From contig NZ_CP017881.1 in NCBI RefSeq assembly GCF_002761295.1, positions 681,087 through 745,086 on the forward strand: DNA of 64,000 nucleotides, in the 5' to 3' direction. Source of the DNA: Methanohalophilus portucalensis. Lineage in GTDB: Archaea > Halobacteriota > Methanosarcinia > Methanosarcinales > Methanosarcinaceae. Position 1 is the first letter of the stretch, and each line of letters begins with the position of its first letter. A program made the position numbers and the translations under genes. A model generated the notes under the pieces. It saw nothing but the letters and a program-made list of their open reading frames with translations, ran no database searches and was not told the origin of the DNA. This document shows positions 42,960 to 52,544 of this stretch, in pieces.

Positions 42960-45900
42960 ATGCGATTTGGAAAAGTGTGTTTATTAGTTTTAAGTGTATT
43001 GATTATGCTGGCAGTGGCAGTGCCGGCGGTATCGGCAGAGGAACAGGTTAACGTAACCTTGATCACTTATAATGATGGGGAAGTAATCAATTATGCAAAA
43101 GATGCAAATCCTTATAATGACAGTATAAATGTGACTTATCATTCTACTATGTTCAATCTTTCTGAAATAGATCTGAGTAATCAGGATGTCATATTTACCT
43201 ATATGTTGTGGTCCAGTAAGTACGAAGAATTTTCTGATGAATTGGAGAAAGCCAAATCAAACGGCTCTATTCTGATCGATATAACAAGTTATGTAAATAC
43301 GTCTATCTATGATCATACTTTTACAGGAAGTGAGCCATACCAGAGCAAGGATGAGAAATATTTCTTCAATATGGGTATGCAGGAAGAATTCCTAAAAGAA
43401 AATACTGAAAATTTCCTTGTATATTTGGCCAAGAACTATAGTACTAAAACAGGTCTTACAGCCAGCTGGGTATATGAAGACCCAATTCTCCTCCCTGAAG
43501 GTATTTATCACCCAGATTCAGACGAAGATGTATATTGGTTCGATAATTCCAGTGAATACATAACCTGGTACCAGAATAGTTCCAATGGCGATCACTTTGT
43601 ATACAATTATTCAAAACCGACAATTGGGATCTGGTTCCATAAAGAGGATTATAAAGCCGGCAATATGGAGATAGTGGATGCTCTGATATCTGATCTGGAA
43701 AGTAAGGATTGCAATGTTATTGCAGGATTCGATACATTTCTTAACATCTCTGAATACTATTGTTATGAAAACGGAACGCCTCTGGTAGATTGTATGATCT
43801 CCCTGAAGAGTTTTGGGCTTGATGTCAGTAAATATGAAGGATACGGTCAGGAAGAGTTGACGAATCTCAATGTTCCGGTATTGAAAGGAATGGTAGCTGA
43901 TGCGTCTTCCGGTGACCCGGCCGATGCCAATCGGGGTATTTCCAACCAAGAAGCCACACGTAAGACTGTCCTCCCAAATATCGATGGAATATTTGAATAT
44001 ATAGTACTTGGGGAACAAAAACAGATATCCTGGGGAGTTTACGAATATGAGCCGAATCCTGACCAGATTGACTGGATGGTAAACCGTACCATAAAATGGG
44101 CCGACCTTAAACGAAATGAAAATCAGGATAAGAAAGTTGCTCTTATATATTACAACTATCCTCCAGGCAAGGACAGTATCGGTGCCAGCTACTTGGATTC
44201 CATGTCAAGTATAGTGAATCTTCTTGAAAAAATGAATGAAAGTGAATATAATTTAACCTATGTACCGGAAAATACCACTACTTTGTTGGATAGGGTTCAA
44301 AAACAGGGTATAAATGTTGGTTCATGGGCACCGGGTGAGCTGGATGAGATGGTAGAAAACCGCACGGAATGGGGAGTCCATCTTATACCCGTGGAAACCT
44401 ACAGGGAATGGTTCAGTGAGGAAATCCCGGAGGATCTGCGCAATTGTGTAATTGAAGAATGGGGAGAACCTTGGTCAGAGGATTTCTCTGAAGACCAGAA
44501 ATTGATGATATGGGAAAATGAATCTGGGCGATACATTGTTATTCCTGCCGTGCAGTGTGGAAATACATGGCTGATGCCCCAGCCTGCGCGGGGTATGACA
44601 CAGAATGATAATGTGTTATATCACAGTACCCTTGTACCCCCGCCACACCAGTACATAGCTTTCTATCTGTGGTTGAATGATGAATGGGATGCCGATGCAG
44701 TCATCCATATGGGCACACACGGGACGCATGAATGGCTTCCGGGTCTTGCCTACGGGATGAACAGGACATCTGACTGGGCTCCATTATTGTTACAGGACTT
44801 ACCCAACATCTACCCCTATATCGTGGCTAATGTTGGAGAGGGATTGACTGCGGAATATAGAGGAAATGCCTTGATTATCGACCATCTAACCCCTACATTG
44901 GAGAGAGGTGGTCTTCATGCGGAGATGGCAGATCTTTCAGGTAATATTCAGACTTATTATGATCCGGGAATGGCGGATGATGTGAGGGATGAGTACAGGA
45001 AAATAATTATTGACCAGATGGTGGATCTTAATTTAGATGAGGACCTGACTATCAATGAAAGCACACTGGAAAACTATCGTAATAATGACCCTCTGTTTCA
45101 GGCATTTGTGAAAAATGTGCTTCATGAGTATCTGGAAGAAATCTCTGAGGAAAACATACCCTATGGTTTCCATGTTCTTGGTGAAGTACCACCTACGAAT
45201 TTAACGGGTCCGAAAAATGACCAGCTTTCGGCAATGGTCCGAGCGATGCTGGGTAGCCGTTTCCAGAACAATGTTTCTGCTGCGTTTTACCAGAATGAGA
45301 CGGTATACCCGATGGGAATTCCCTTGAACGATACGAAGATAGATCGGCTGGTGTGGGAAGTCATAACCAATAATACGGATTGTGTTATAGCACAGGATAG
45401 AGTTTACAGTTCCAACAATTCATCTATAACTGCCGATTTGGGTAGGGGGATCGAATACAGGGATGATCTGCTTGATTCGGATGTTGAACTTGATAAAGTA
45501 ATATCTGCCCTTGGTGCAGGTTTCATATCACCGGGCCCGGGAAGGGATCCGATACAGAATCCAGATTCTGTACCTACAGGACGCAATTTCTATGGTGTGG
45601 ATTCCAGGCTTTATCCTTCACCGGCCACATGGGAGCTGGGATCAAGGCTTGCTCAGAATATGCTTGAAGATTACTATGACAAACATGGGGAATACCCTGA
45701 AAAGGTTTCTTTCTCTAGGTTTGGAGTTGAGTTCATAAGGGATCACGGGACGCTTGAGGCTGAGGTCCTTTATTTACTGGGTGTAAAACCTGTATGGGAC
45801 GAAACGTCCAAACAGGTGATTGGCCTTTCCCTGTTGAACGAATCCGAATTGCTACCAAATTATGATCCGTCTAAACCTGGCAGGCCACGTATAGATATTG

Positions 45901-47276
45901 TGTATACAACAGCAGGTATGCGTGATGCCTTCCCGGACAAGATCAAGATGATCGATGAGGCGGTGAGGCTGGCAAATGAAGCACCAGAAGGTAATTACAC
46001 TAATTATGTCAATCAAAGTACCCAGGAAGTTCGACAGGCATTGATAGATGCAGGGTACGATAAAGAAACTGCTTCGAAGCTCTCGACTATGCGTTGTTTT
46101 GCTGTACGTGATGGTACCTATGAAATCGGGGTTGCTAATGCCATTGGTGCAAGTGGCACTTGGGATGATGAGGCGGCAATAGCAGACCTCTACCTAAATA
46201 AAATGGGGTATTCTTACGGTACTGATATGTGGGGTTTCCAGAGTTCTGACCTCCTTACCGAAGCCCTGAGGGACGTGGATGCTTCTATTCACTCGGATTC
46301 TTCCAATCTATACGATACGCTGGACAATGATGATTTCTTCCAGTACTTTGGTGGAATGAATCTCGCAACAAGGCATATTTCTGCTAATACTCCCGAGATG
46401 TATGTATCCGATACGCGAAATTCTGCCGAAAGTGGAATGGTGACGATGAAGGAATATCTCAACAAGAACCTCCGTTCAAGGTATTTTAACGATAAATGGA
46501 TAGAGGGAATGAAAGGTTCGGGTTATGCCGGCGGAAAGATGTTTTCTGAGTTCGTGGAAAACCTCTGGGGCTGGGAGGTCTCAAATCCGGAACTCGTTGA
46601 TGACAGTGATTGGGAGACGGTCTATGAACAATTCGTCAACGACCCGGAAATGGAGGAGTGGTTCAAACAGAATAATCCTGATGCATATCAATCTATAACG
46701 GCCAGGATGCTTGAGACTACCAGAAAGGATTACTGGGATCCTTCGGATGAAATGTTCCAAGATTTAATGCGCAATTATGCCGAATCTGTTGTTGAGGATG
46801 GCGTTTCCTGCTGCCACCATACATGTGGCAATCCGATGCTCAACAGCTATGTTGTTGAAGGCTTGATGTCTGTACCAGGTGTTGTTAGTGATGAGACGTT
46901 ATCTGAGTTTGTCAAGAAAATTGAACAAGCAACTCAAAAGAGACTGGAGACATCTTCCTCTGAGGAATCACAAAGTCCCTCCAGCAGCGGCGGTGTAGGC
47001 AGTGCACAGATAGTGAATGCTTCAACCACAGGCACCTCATCTAATCAGACCACCACTACTTCTGATGGCGGCTATGGTGAATCTACGCAGGAACCAACAT
47101 CCGAGTCAGCAGAATCCAGCAGCGATTATGTGGAAGGCTATGAGATGACAAAGGAAAACCCGCGGAAAGATAACTCGGGTGGCTCATCCTTCTCCGGTGC
47201 TGACATTGTGGGAACCATACTGGTGCTTGCAGCTGTGGGTGCCATGTATATCGGTTTCAGAAGGAGACAGATGTAA
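42960..47276 (+). CDS. Surface-anchored CobN-family chelatase-like protein
   Basis: The 1438 residues have a signal peptide (hydrophobic core VCLLVLSVLIMLAVAVPAVSA, cleavage after A26), a region of about 400 residues without clear homology, then a CobN/magnesium-chelatase H core: HMGTHGTHEWLPG, LPNIYPYIVANVGEG, LIIDHLTPTLERGG, GFISPGPGRDPIQNP, PTGRNFYGVDSRLYPSPATW, DNDDFFQYFGG and a final SCCHHTCGNPML. A Ser/Thr-rich stalk (about 1330-1400) leads to a C-terminal membrane helix (TILVLAAVGAMYIGF) ending RRRQM. So the chelatase domain faces outward. Cytoplasmic CobN uses ATP partners, which would not work outside; the ExbB/DUF2149 pair may supply energy instead. Bacteroidete haem-uptake HmuS proteins are CobN-like and similarly placed. 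Confidence 0.87.
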   Translation: MRFGKVCLLVLSVLIMLAVAVPAVSAEEQVNVTLITYNDGEVINYAKDANPYNDSINVTYHSTMFNLSEIDLSNQDVIFTYMLWSSKYEEFSDELEKAKSNGSILIDITSYVNTSIYDHTFTGSEPYQSKDEKYFFNMGMQEEFLKENTENFLVYLAKNYSTKTGLTASWVYEDPILLPEGIYHPDSDEDVYWFDNSSEYITWYQNSSNGDHFVYNYSKPTIGIWFHKEDYKAGNMEIVDALISDLESKDCNVIAGFDTFLNISEYYCYENGTPLVDCMISLKSFGLDVSKYEGYGQEELTNLNVPVLKGMVADASSGDPADANRGISNQEATRKTVLPNIDGIFEYIVLGEQKQISWGVYEYEPNPDQIDWMVNRTIKWADLKRNENQDKKVALIYYNYPPGKDSIGASYLDSMSSIVNLLEKMNESEYNLTYVPENTTTLLDRVQKQGINVGSWAPGELDEMVENRTEWGVHLIPVETYREWFSEEIPEDLRNCVIEEWGEPWSEDFSEDQKLMIWENESGRYIVIPAVQCGNTWLMPQPARGMTQNDNVLYHSTLVPPPHQYIAFYLWLNDEWDADAVIHMGTHGTHEWLPGLAYGMNRTSDWAPLLLQDLPNIYPYIVANVGEGLTAEYRGNALIIDHLTPTLERGGLHAEMADLSGNIQTYYDPGMADDVRDEYRKIIIDQMVDLNLDEDLTINESTLENYRNNDPLFQAFVKNVLHEYLEEISEENIPYGFHVLGEVPPTNLTGPKNDQLSAMVRAMLGSRFQNNVSAAFYQNETVYPMGIPLNDTKIDRLVWEVITNNTDCVIAQDRVYSSNNSSITADLGRGIEYRDDLLDSDVELDKVISALGAGFISPGPGRDPIQNPDSVPTGRNFYGVDSRLYPSPATWELGSRLAQNMLEDYYDKHGEYPEKVSFSRFGVEFIRDHGTLEAEVLYLLGVKPVWDETSKQVIGLSLLNESELLPNYDPSKPGRPRIDIVYTTAGMRDAFPDKIKMIDEAVRLANEAPEGNYTNYVNQSTQEVRQALIDAGYDKETASKLSTMRCFAVRDGTYEIGVANAIGASGTWDDEAAIADLYLNKMGYSYGTDMWGFQSSDLLTEALRDVDASIHSDSSNLYDTLDNDDFFQYFGGMNLATRHISANTPEMYVSDTRNSAESGMVTMKEYLNKNLRSRYFNDKWIEGMKGSGYAGGKMFSEFVENLWGWEVSNPELVDDSDWETVYEQFVNDPEMEEWFKQNNPDAYQSITARMLETTRKDYWDPSDEMFQDLMRNYAESVVEDGVSCCHHTCGNPMLNSYVVEGLMSVPGVVSDETLSEFVKKIEQATQKRLETSSSEESQSPSSSGGVGSAQIVNASTTGTSSNQTTTTSDGGYGESTQEPTSESAESSSDYVEGYEMTKENPRKDNSGGSSFSGADIVGTILVLAAVGAMYIGFRRRQM

Positions 47277-47303
47277 GGAAAAGACGACAAAAAGAGCAGA
47301 TAA

Positions 47304-47338
47304 GGATATCCTTAATCACAGGATATCCATTTATTTTT
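47304..47338 (+). terminator. Hairpin terminator after the CobN-like gene
   Basis: GGATATCC occurs at 47304-47311 and again at 47321-47328; the two copies pair as an 8-bp stem with a 9-nt loop, followed by ATTTATTTTT. It is placed between the CobN-like gene and the convergent asd gene and most simply ends the former. Confidence 0.6.
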
Positions 47339-47397
47339 CATGGCAATATGCAAAAAGAAAATTTTTTCAGCTTTCCTTTTACACAAAATCAATTTAC

Positions 47398-48390
47398 TTA
47401 AAGTTGCTCGGCAATCTGTACTGCATTAAGGGCGGCGCCCTTGAGGATCTGGTCCCCGCAGACAAAGAATTCCAGTCCATGGTCACCGAACACGATGTTC
47501 TGTCTGATCCTGCCAACTTCCACGTCGTATTTCTGGGTGGCTGTGAGGGGCATTGGGTACACATTGTTCTCGATATCATCTTTCAATTCAACACCTTCAA
47601 CTGATGCCAGCAGTTTTTTGGCGTCATCGGGGGAAATCGGTTTTTCAGTTTCGATAACAATGCTTTCCCCGTGGACCCTGAGAGTGGGGATTCTCACACA
47701 GGTGCAGCTAATCGGGATATCGGGTTCCTCAAATATCTTGTGGGTCTCCCAGACAACTTTCATTTCCTCGCGGGTGTAATCATTTTCCTGGAAACTGTCG
47801 ATATGAGGAATTGTGTTGAAAACGATAGGATGGACAAATGCCTGATGGTTTACCTCTTTATCTTCAAGATAGTTCCTTGTCTCATTGATCAGTTCATTCA
47901 TTCCGGCAGCACCGGCTCCACTGGTTGCCTGGTAGGTGCTGATGATGACCTTTTTCAGGCCGTATTTTTTATGGAGGGCATACAGGGGAATGGCTGCGAT
48001 TGCGGTTGTACAGTTGGGGTTTGCGATAAGTTTTGAATCCCCGATGGCATGGGCATTGATCTCCGGGACCACCAGCGGCACGTTGTCATCATACCTGTAT
48101 GCACTGCTGTTATCAACCACGTAGCATCCTGCATCGGTTGCCTTCTTAGCATTAGCTTTGCTCCACGAGCCGCTTATTGCGAAAAAAGCAATGTCAAGTT
48201 CCGAGTAATCTGCCGTGTCTGCATCTTCGATGGTAATTTTTCCGAAAGGAGTCTCCATTACTTTGCCGGCACTCCTCTGTGATGCGTAGAGTTTCAATTC
48301 TTCTACCGGGAACTTCCTGTTACTCAATACTTCGATAATTTCTCTGCCCACCGCACCGGTGGCACCCATTATTGCGATTTTGTAACTCAT
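47398..48390 (-). CDS. asd: Aspartate-semialdehyde dehydrogenase
   Basis: NADPH-dependent reduction of aspartyl phosphate, the branch point to lysine, threonine and methionine. The 330 residues show IMGATGAVGREI, the catalytic Cys in LIANPNCTTAI, and the C-terminal FVCGDQILKGAALNAVQIAEQL. The bacterial-type length and motif (NPNCTT, GDQILKGAA) suggest this is the bacterial/YwjH-like class rather than the shorter archaeal one. Start 48390 (MSYKIAIMG) or 48396 (MKMSYK). In the leader, TCGGG and CCCGA (48410-48414, 48428-48432) can pair, possibly regulatory. Confidence 0.92.
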   Translation of the reverse strand: MSYKIAIMGATGAVGREIIEVLSNRKFPVEELKLYASQRSAGKVMETPFGKITIEDADTADYSELDIAFFAISGSWSKANAKKATDAGCYVVDNSSAYRYDDNVPLVVPEINAHAIGDSKLIANPNCTTAIAAIPLYALHKKYGLKKVIISTYQATSGAGAAGMNELINETRNYLEDKEVNHQAFVHPIVFNTIPHIDSFQENDYTREEMKVVWETHKIFEEPDIPISCTCVRIPTLRVHGESIVIETEKPISPDDAKKLLASVEGVELKDDIENNVYPMPLTATQKYDVEVGRIRQNIVFGDHGLEFFVCGDQILKGAALNAVQIAEQL

Positions 48391-48592
48391 TTTCATCGTC
48401 CGTTAGTTGTCGGGTAATCAGATACGTCCCGAATTTTTAATATCTTTAACAACAGTGAATTTTTTTGAAAACTATAGTATTCACCAATTAATCTGCAATT
48501 CACTCATAAGGATGTTTGCTGCATTATAGTATATCCATAGAATAATAATATTATCATCAGGAACTGCAAAACTCCTGCTGGTTAGTTTTGAT

Positions 48593-49702
48593 TCAAATCC
48601 TTATCAGCTCATAATCCCTGTTTCCAAGGCCTATTTCTTCCCCGTAACTTAACTGGATATCTCCTGCACTGTTTTTCCAGACACCTTTGAACTTGTCTTT
48701 GCCGGGTTCTATATTTTCTTCAAGCTTGGATGCAGTAAATCCATGTTGCTCGTTTACGAGGTCCAGGCTTGCCTGGTCGATAGCCACCGGATCTGTGGAT
48801 GCCAGGATGCCTATGTCTGGTACCAGCGATACATCGCTCCAGGGCGCACAGTCACATTCCGGTGTGATACGTACAAGAAAATTCATATAGCCTATTTTTT
48901 CCTGTCTGCCGGCAACGGTGCCAAGGGCATATTCGCTCATCATTTCCATGAAATCAGGTATATTGTCATAATTGAAATCAATCGCTTCAGGTGGACAGAC
49001 CATCATACACTCCCCGCAGCCAATGCATTTATCGTCCTCGATAGTGGCTATATTATCACTATCAAGTTCCATGGCATTATATGGGCACACATCAACACAG
49101 GTCCCGCATCCAGTACACTTGTTGACATCAATCTCCGGATGAAGCCCTCCATGCTGCTCCATTTTCCCGGCTACTGAACCTCCGCCCATTGCCAGGTTCT
49201 TGATTGCCCCTCCAAAACCTGCAAGTTCATGTCCCTTGAAATGAGACATCACAATCATACTCTGGCAGTCAAGTAGTTCGGATGCGATTTTAACACTGTC
49301 AAAATGTTTCCCCTTAATTGGTATCTGTCGGAAACTGTTTCCCAGCAGTCCGTCTGCTATTATCAGTGGCGCCCGGGTGACTTCATAACCAAAACCGTGC
49401 TCAATTGCCGTTGTAAGATGATCCACAGCATTCCTGCGGGATCCTGAGTACAGGGTATTGGTGTCGGTAAGATAGGCCTTTGCACCCGAAGAATGGATCT
49501 TATCCACAACCTGCCTGACATTTACCGGACTTATGAAGCCTTCATTGCCCTTTTCCCCGAAATGCAGTTTAATGGCAGTGAGTTCTCCTTCATCAATTAT
49601 TCTGTCAAATCCTGCTGTATCGTAAAGCCTTTTGATTTTCTGAATTGTGTTTTCACAATCTCTGCGTACTTTCAGGTCGACAAAAAAGACTTTGCTTTTC
49701 AT
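48593..49702 (-). CDS. DUF362 protein with two 4Fe-4S ferredoxin sites
   Basis: The 369 residues comprise a DUF362 domain (IKLHFGEKGNEGFI; MVMSHFKGHELAGFGGAIKNLAMGG, conserved HFKGH) and an inserted ferredoxin domain with CTGCGTCVDVCPYNAM and CIGCGECMMVCPPEAI, each ligating a 4Fe-4S cluster. DUF362 proteins are common in methanogens and clostridia and lack a fixed role. It lies 83 bp downstream of the cdhE stop on the same strand but after a terminator, so association with CODH/ACS is possible, not proven. Electron transfer or metal cluster assembly are candidate roles. Confidence 0.85.
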   Translation of the reverse strand: MKSKVFFVDLKVRRDCENTIQKIKRLYDTAGFDRIIDEGELTAIKLHFGEKGNEGFISPVNVRQVVDKIHSSGAKAYLTDTNTLYSGSRRNAVDHLTTAIEHGFGYEVTRAPLIIADGLLGNSFRQIPIKGKHFDSVKIASELLDCQSMIVMSHFKGHELAGFGGAIKNLAMGGGSVAGKMEQHGGLHPEIDVNKCTGCGTCVDVCPYNAMELDSDNIATIEDDKCIGCGECMMVCPPEAIDFNYDNIPDFMEMMSEYALGTVAGRQEKIGYMNFLVRITPECDCAPWSDVSLVPDIGILASTDPVAIDQASLDLVNEQHGFTASKLEENIEPGKDKFKGVWKNSAGDIQLSYGEEIGLGNRDYELIRI

Positions 49703-49741
49703 GAGTGATACATCTATATTCAGTACTAATAAATTTGGTGC

Positions 49742-49778
49742 AAAAAAAGAATTGAAGCACCCGTATTTAACGGATGCT
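49742..49778 (-). terminator. CODH/ACS operon terminator
   Basis: On the minus strand, just after the cdhE stop at 49786, AGCATCCGT (complement of 49770-49778) pairs with ACGGGTGCT (complement of 49756-49764) around a 5-nt loop, one mismatch, followed seven bases later by a run of seven T (49742-49748). This is the textbook hairpin-plus-T form and closes the six-gene operon. Confidence 0.7.
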
Positions 49779-49785
49779 TTTCGAT

Positions 49786-51198
49786 TTATTTATTCTGTGG
49801 TGGCCAGTTCTTCTCCAGCCATCCAGGAAGTCTGCCGGAGTCTGCCGGTCCAATGAGTACCCTTGAACCCACCTTGTCCTCGACATCACCCTGCAGGCGT
49901 GCGGACAGGCCGGGCAGGATGACGGTGTTGTAGTTTGTCTTTTCCTTAAGGTCAAACTTGGCATTTTCCAGAGTCTTCTTGATCTTGTCTGCGGTCAGCT
50001 GTCCACCGGCAACAGCGGCTTCCACACCGATACCCTCAGTATCTGCCACCACAATGTAGCAGTCTATCTTATTGGAAGAAATATCACTCTCAACTGTATA
50101 GTAGGTGAGAGCAAAGTTTGTGGTAACTATAATTGGTGAATCGGCAGTAGGTGAACCGACCTCCCATACACCCGGATCAACAGTTACAGGCTTTCTTGGG
50201 TCCGTGTAAATGGTATCTCTCAGGTGCATTTCAGGCAGCAATGCATAAGGTTCTATGCTATGCATGATCATAATGTCGCCGTACTTAACAGTGAGTACGG
50301 AGGCTACCACAGTTTCCCAGTAGGATGCACTGACATCATCATCGTAGGCCATCCATGCAGTCAGGGGAACGGCCATAATTGGATAGGCAACTTCGCCATC
50401 CCCGTCTATACCTGCTCTTCTGATCTTCAGGAAATTTTCGAACGTTGTCTTCAGTTCCTTGCCTGTGGGGAATGTTCCCGGGTCAAGCACAAGGTCCTCT
50501 ATTCCCATTTCTGCAAATGTCTTTGCCATTGACTTGAGCAAGTCCAGGTCATTCGGTGCGAAAAGGGTTACAGGCACCTCGTATTCCTTTGCAAGGCCAG
50601 CAACTTCTTTCCAGTTCTCCTGGTTGGCTGCATACATAAGTGGCTTTTTGTCTGCTGCTACTTCCAGAGCGGCTTTTAATACTGCCGGATCAAAAGAACA
50701 GAGTACAAGTGGTAATTCTGTAAGTCCGATCACCTTTTTCACGGTGCTGGCAAAAGTTTCGGGTTTGCCTGATACACAACGTACCGCTACCATATCAAGG
50801 GTCAGGAATTCTCCCACATAGAATTTCTTGAAAGTCTGGATGGTATTGATTCTCTCCTCAAGTTCCTTTTCATCCATAGTGTCTGTGACATCGTATGCAT
50901 AGGCTGTCTTGTTGAAGAAGGTCAATTTATGACGGAAAAGGACATCATCTCCGCCAATGCTGACTGATTTTTCGCCAGTACCAATGGTGACTTCCCTGAT
51001 TTCCGGGGCAAGCAGTTTTTCCAGTTCCTCAAGTTTTTTTGCATACTTGTCTTCCTCTACCATGGGCAGACAGTCTTCGGCACTTTTGGAACGGTCGATA
51101 AGGTGTGAGGCAAAGGCCATACATGTATCTTCACCACACCTGCCACAGTTTGTTCCCGGCAGGTATTTGTAAGCATCAAGGGGGCTATTAATCTTCAT
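49786..51198 (-). CDS. cdhE: CODH/ACS complex gamma subunit (corrinoid/Fe-S protein large subunit)
   Basis: Large subunit of the corrinoid iron-sulfur protein: carries a methyl group between tetrahydrosarcinapterin and the acetyl-CoA synthase. The 470 residues begin with a 4Fe-4S motif C18-x2-C21-x4-C26 and C43, then a TIM-barrel-like domain and a C-terminal corrinoid-binding part. The start at 51198 follows CGGAGG; cdhD overlaps nothing but ends 1 bp upstream. Last gene of the operon. Confidence 0.95.
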   Translation of the reverse strand: MKINSPLDAYKYLPGTNCGRCGEDTCMAFASHLIDRSKSAEDCLPMVEEDKYAKKLEELEKLLAPEIREVTIGTGEKSVSIGGDDVLFRHKLTFFNKTAYAYDVTDTMDEKELEERINTIQTFKKFYVGEFLTLDMVAVRCVSGKPETFASTVKKVIGLTELPLVLCSFDPAVLKAALEVAADKKPLMYAANQENWKEVAGLAKEYEVPVTLFAPNDLDLLKSMAKTFAEMGIEDLVLDPGTFPTGKELKTTFENFLKIRRAGIDGDGEVAYPIMAVPLTAWMAYDDDVSASYWETVVASVLTVKYGDIMIMHSIEPYALLPEMHLRDTIYTDPRKPVTVDPGVWEVGSPTADSPIIVTTNFALTYYTVESDISSNKIDCYIVVADTEGIGVEAAVAGGQLTADKIKKTLENAKFDLKEKTNYNTVILPGLSARLQGDVEDKVGSRVLIGPADSGRLPGWLEKNWPPQNK

Positions 51199-51199
51199 T

Positions 51200-52519
51200 T
51201 TATACCTCCGCAGTGATCCAGTTGGTGATGTCAGGGGTCTTTGCTTCAATATTGCCATAGAGAGTCTGTGTGATCTCTTTGAGCACCTGTACGGATGTTG
51301 GGTGCATCATCATGAACATGTCATTGCCTGCAAGTGCAAGGGACAGTCCTGTAACGATCTCCCAAATGGGTCCCCTGTATTCTCTGGGTCCCCAGTCAGA
51401 ATCTTCCTTAAGGGGTGATTCTTTCATCCAGGATTCACGTGCACCCCATGCATTGGTGGTACCTGAAGACATCGGGAAGTTTAGTTCATCGTCACCCATA
51501 AGGGCAGACAATCTAATCCTTTCCATGTTACTGTAAGCATAGTCAAGACCGTATCCAAGGGCTGCTGTTGTCGGATCCATCACAATGCTGTCACGTGGGA
51601 CATTACACTGTTTCATGAGTTTACGGTTGAGTTCTTTCTGAGCATTGATCTCAAGCTGAGTCCAGGAAAGGACTGCATGACCATAATCCGTTGCTGCTTT
51701 TGCCACCCTTTCATAATCCAGGTTAAGACTTGCGGATGCAAGCAGGGCACGTTCTCCTTCAGCAACCTCTGCGGCTTTTTCGAGTACTTCAGGGTCTTTC
51801 TGTGGATTTCCTGAACCACCGATTACGATAGGCACATCAACTGCCTGTAATACATCCTCTACTACCTTTGCAGCTTCCTTTGCAGGAGTATCATTGATAA
51901 GAGGGTCTGTAGAAATCAGGTGAATTGTAACCATATCCGCATTATACTCATTGACAACTTTTTTAGCCCATTCTGCAGGGTCTCCCATAACGTCTTCATA
52001 ATTGGATTTGACAGACTTTGCCATTGAGATAGGCATGTCAAAAACATCCATTGTGACATAATTACGGTTGGGCATTTCTGCATCAAAATAGAATGGCATT
52101 GCCTTTTCGCCACCCAGGGTTATTGTATGGCCACGGCTTCCTCCATCTGCGGAAGTTGCACCGAGGGTTACTTCCTGGATAGGTGTATTCCATTCGCTAC
52201 TTCTGGCAACATCGAATTTAGTCTGCATCAGTTCCTCTATTGCAGGTTCTGCCTGTAATGCCGCAGTTTCTCCTCCGGCTCCAAGACACTGTGCAAAGAG
52301 CTGGTCTACAGGATAGCCCAGCATTCTGGCGATGTTTGCCACATGAAGGGAGATCTGGGCGGCTTCATGACCAAGGGCATAAGCCATAGCCGGATTCATT
52401 CCCCCGCCTCCCTGTATATCAAGTTCTATGTCACCTTCGATAGTAACCCCTTCCAGGGATTCCACATCGAGGTCTTTTAAGATACTATTAAGGTCTGAAA
52501 GTTTGAGTTTATCTGACAT
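51200..52519 (-). CDS. cdhD: CODH/ACS complex delta subunit (corrinoid protein small subunit)
   Basis: Partner of CdhE in the corrinoid/Fe-S methyl carrier. The 439 residues contain an N-terminal segment with [29 protein letters not shown], a barrel with [27 protein letters not shown], and [24 protein letters not shown], all conserved in CdhD. It precedes cdhE directly. Its [18 protein letters not shown] region faces the cobamide. Confidence 0.95.
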   Translation of the reverse strand: MSDKLKLSDLNSILKDLDVESLEGVTIEGDIELDIQGGGGMNPAMAYALGHEAAQISLHVANIARMLGYPVDQLFAQCLGAGGETAALQAEPAIEELMQTKFDVARSSEWNTPIQEVTLGATSADGGSRGHTITLGGEKAMPFYFDAEMPNRNYVTMDVFDMPISMAKSVKSNYEDVMGDPAEWAKKVVNEYNADMVTIHLISTDPLINDTPAKEAAKVVEDVLQAVDVPIVIGGSGNPQKDPEVLEKAAEVAEGERALLASASLNLDYERVAKAATDYGHAVLSWTQLEINAQKELNRKLMKQCNVPRDSIVMDPTTAALGYGLDYAYSNMERIRLSALMGDDELNFPMSSGTTNAWGARESWMKESPLKEDSDWGPREYRGPIWEIVTGLSLALAGNDMFMMMHPTSVQVLKEITQTLYGNIEAKTPDITNWITAEV

Positions 52520-52544
52520 TCCACTTCCACCATCCGATTATTTA

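Noticed and set aside
47304-47328. Two GGATATCC copies as a site-specific recombination or insertion footprint
   Set aside because: The spacing and following T-rich tract between two convergent genes fit a simple transcription terminator.
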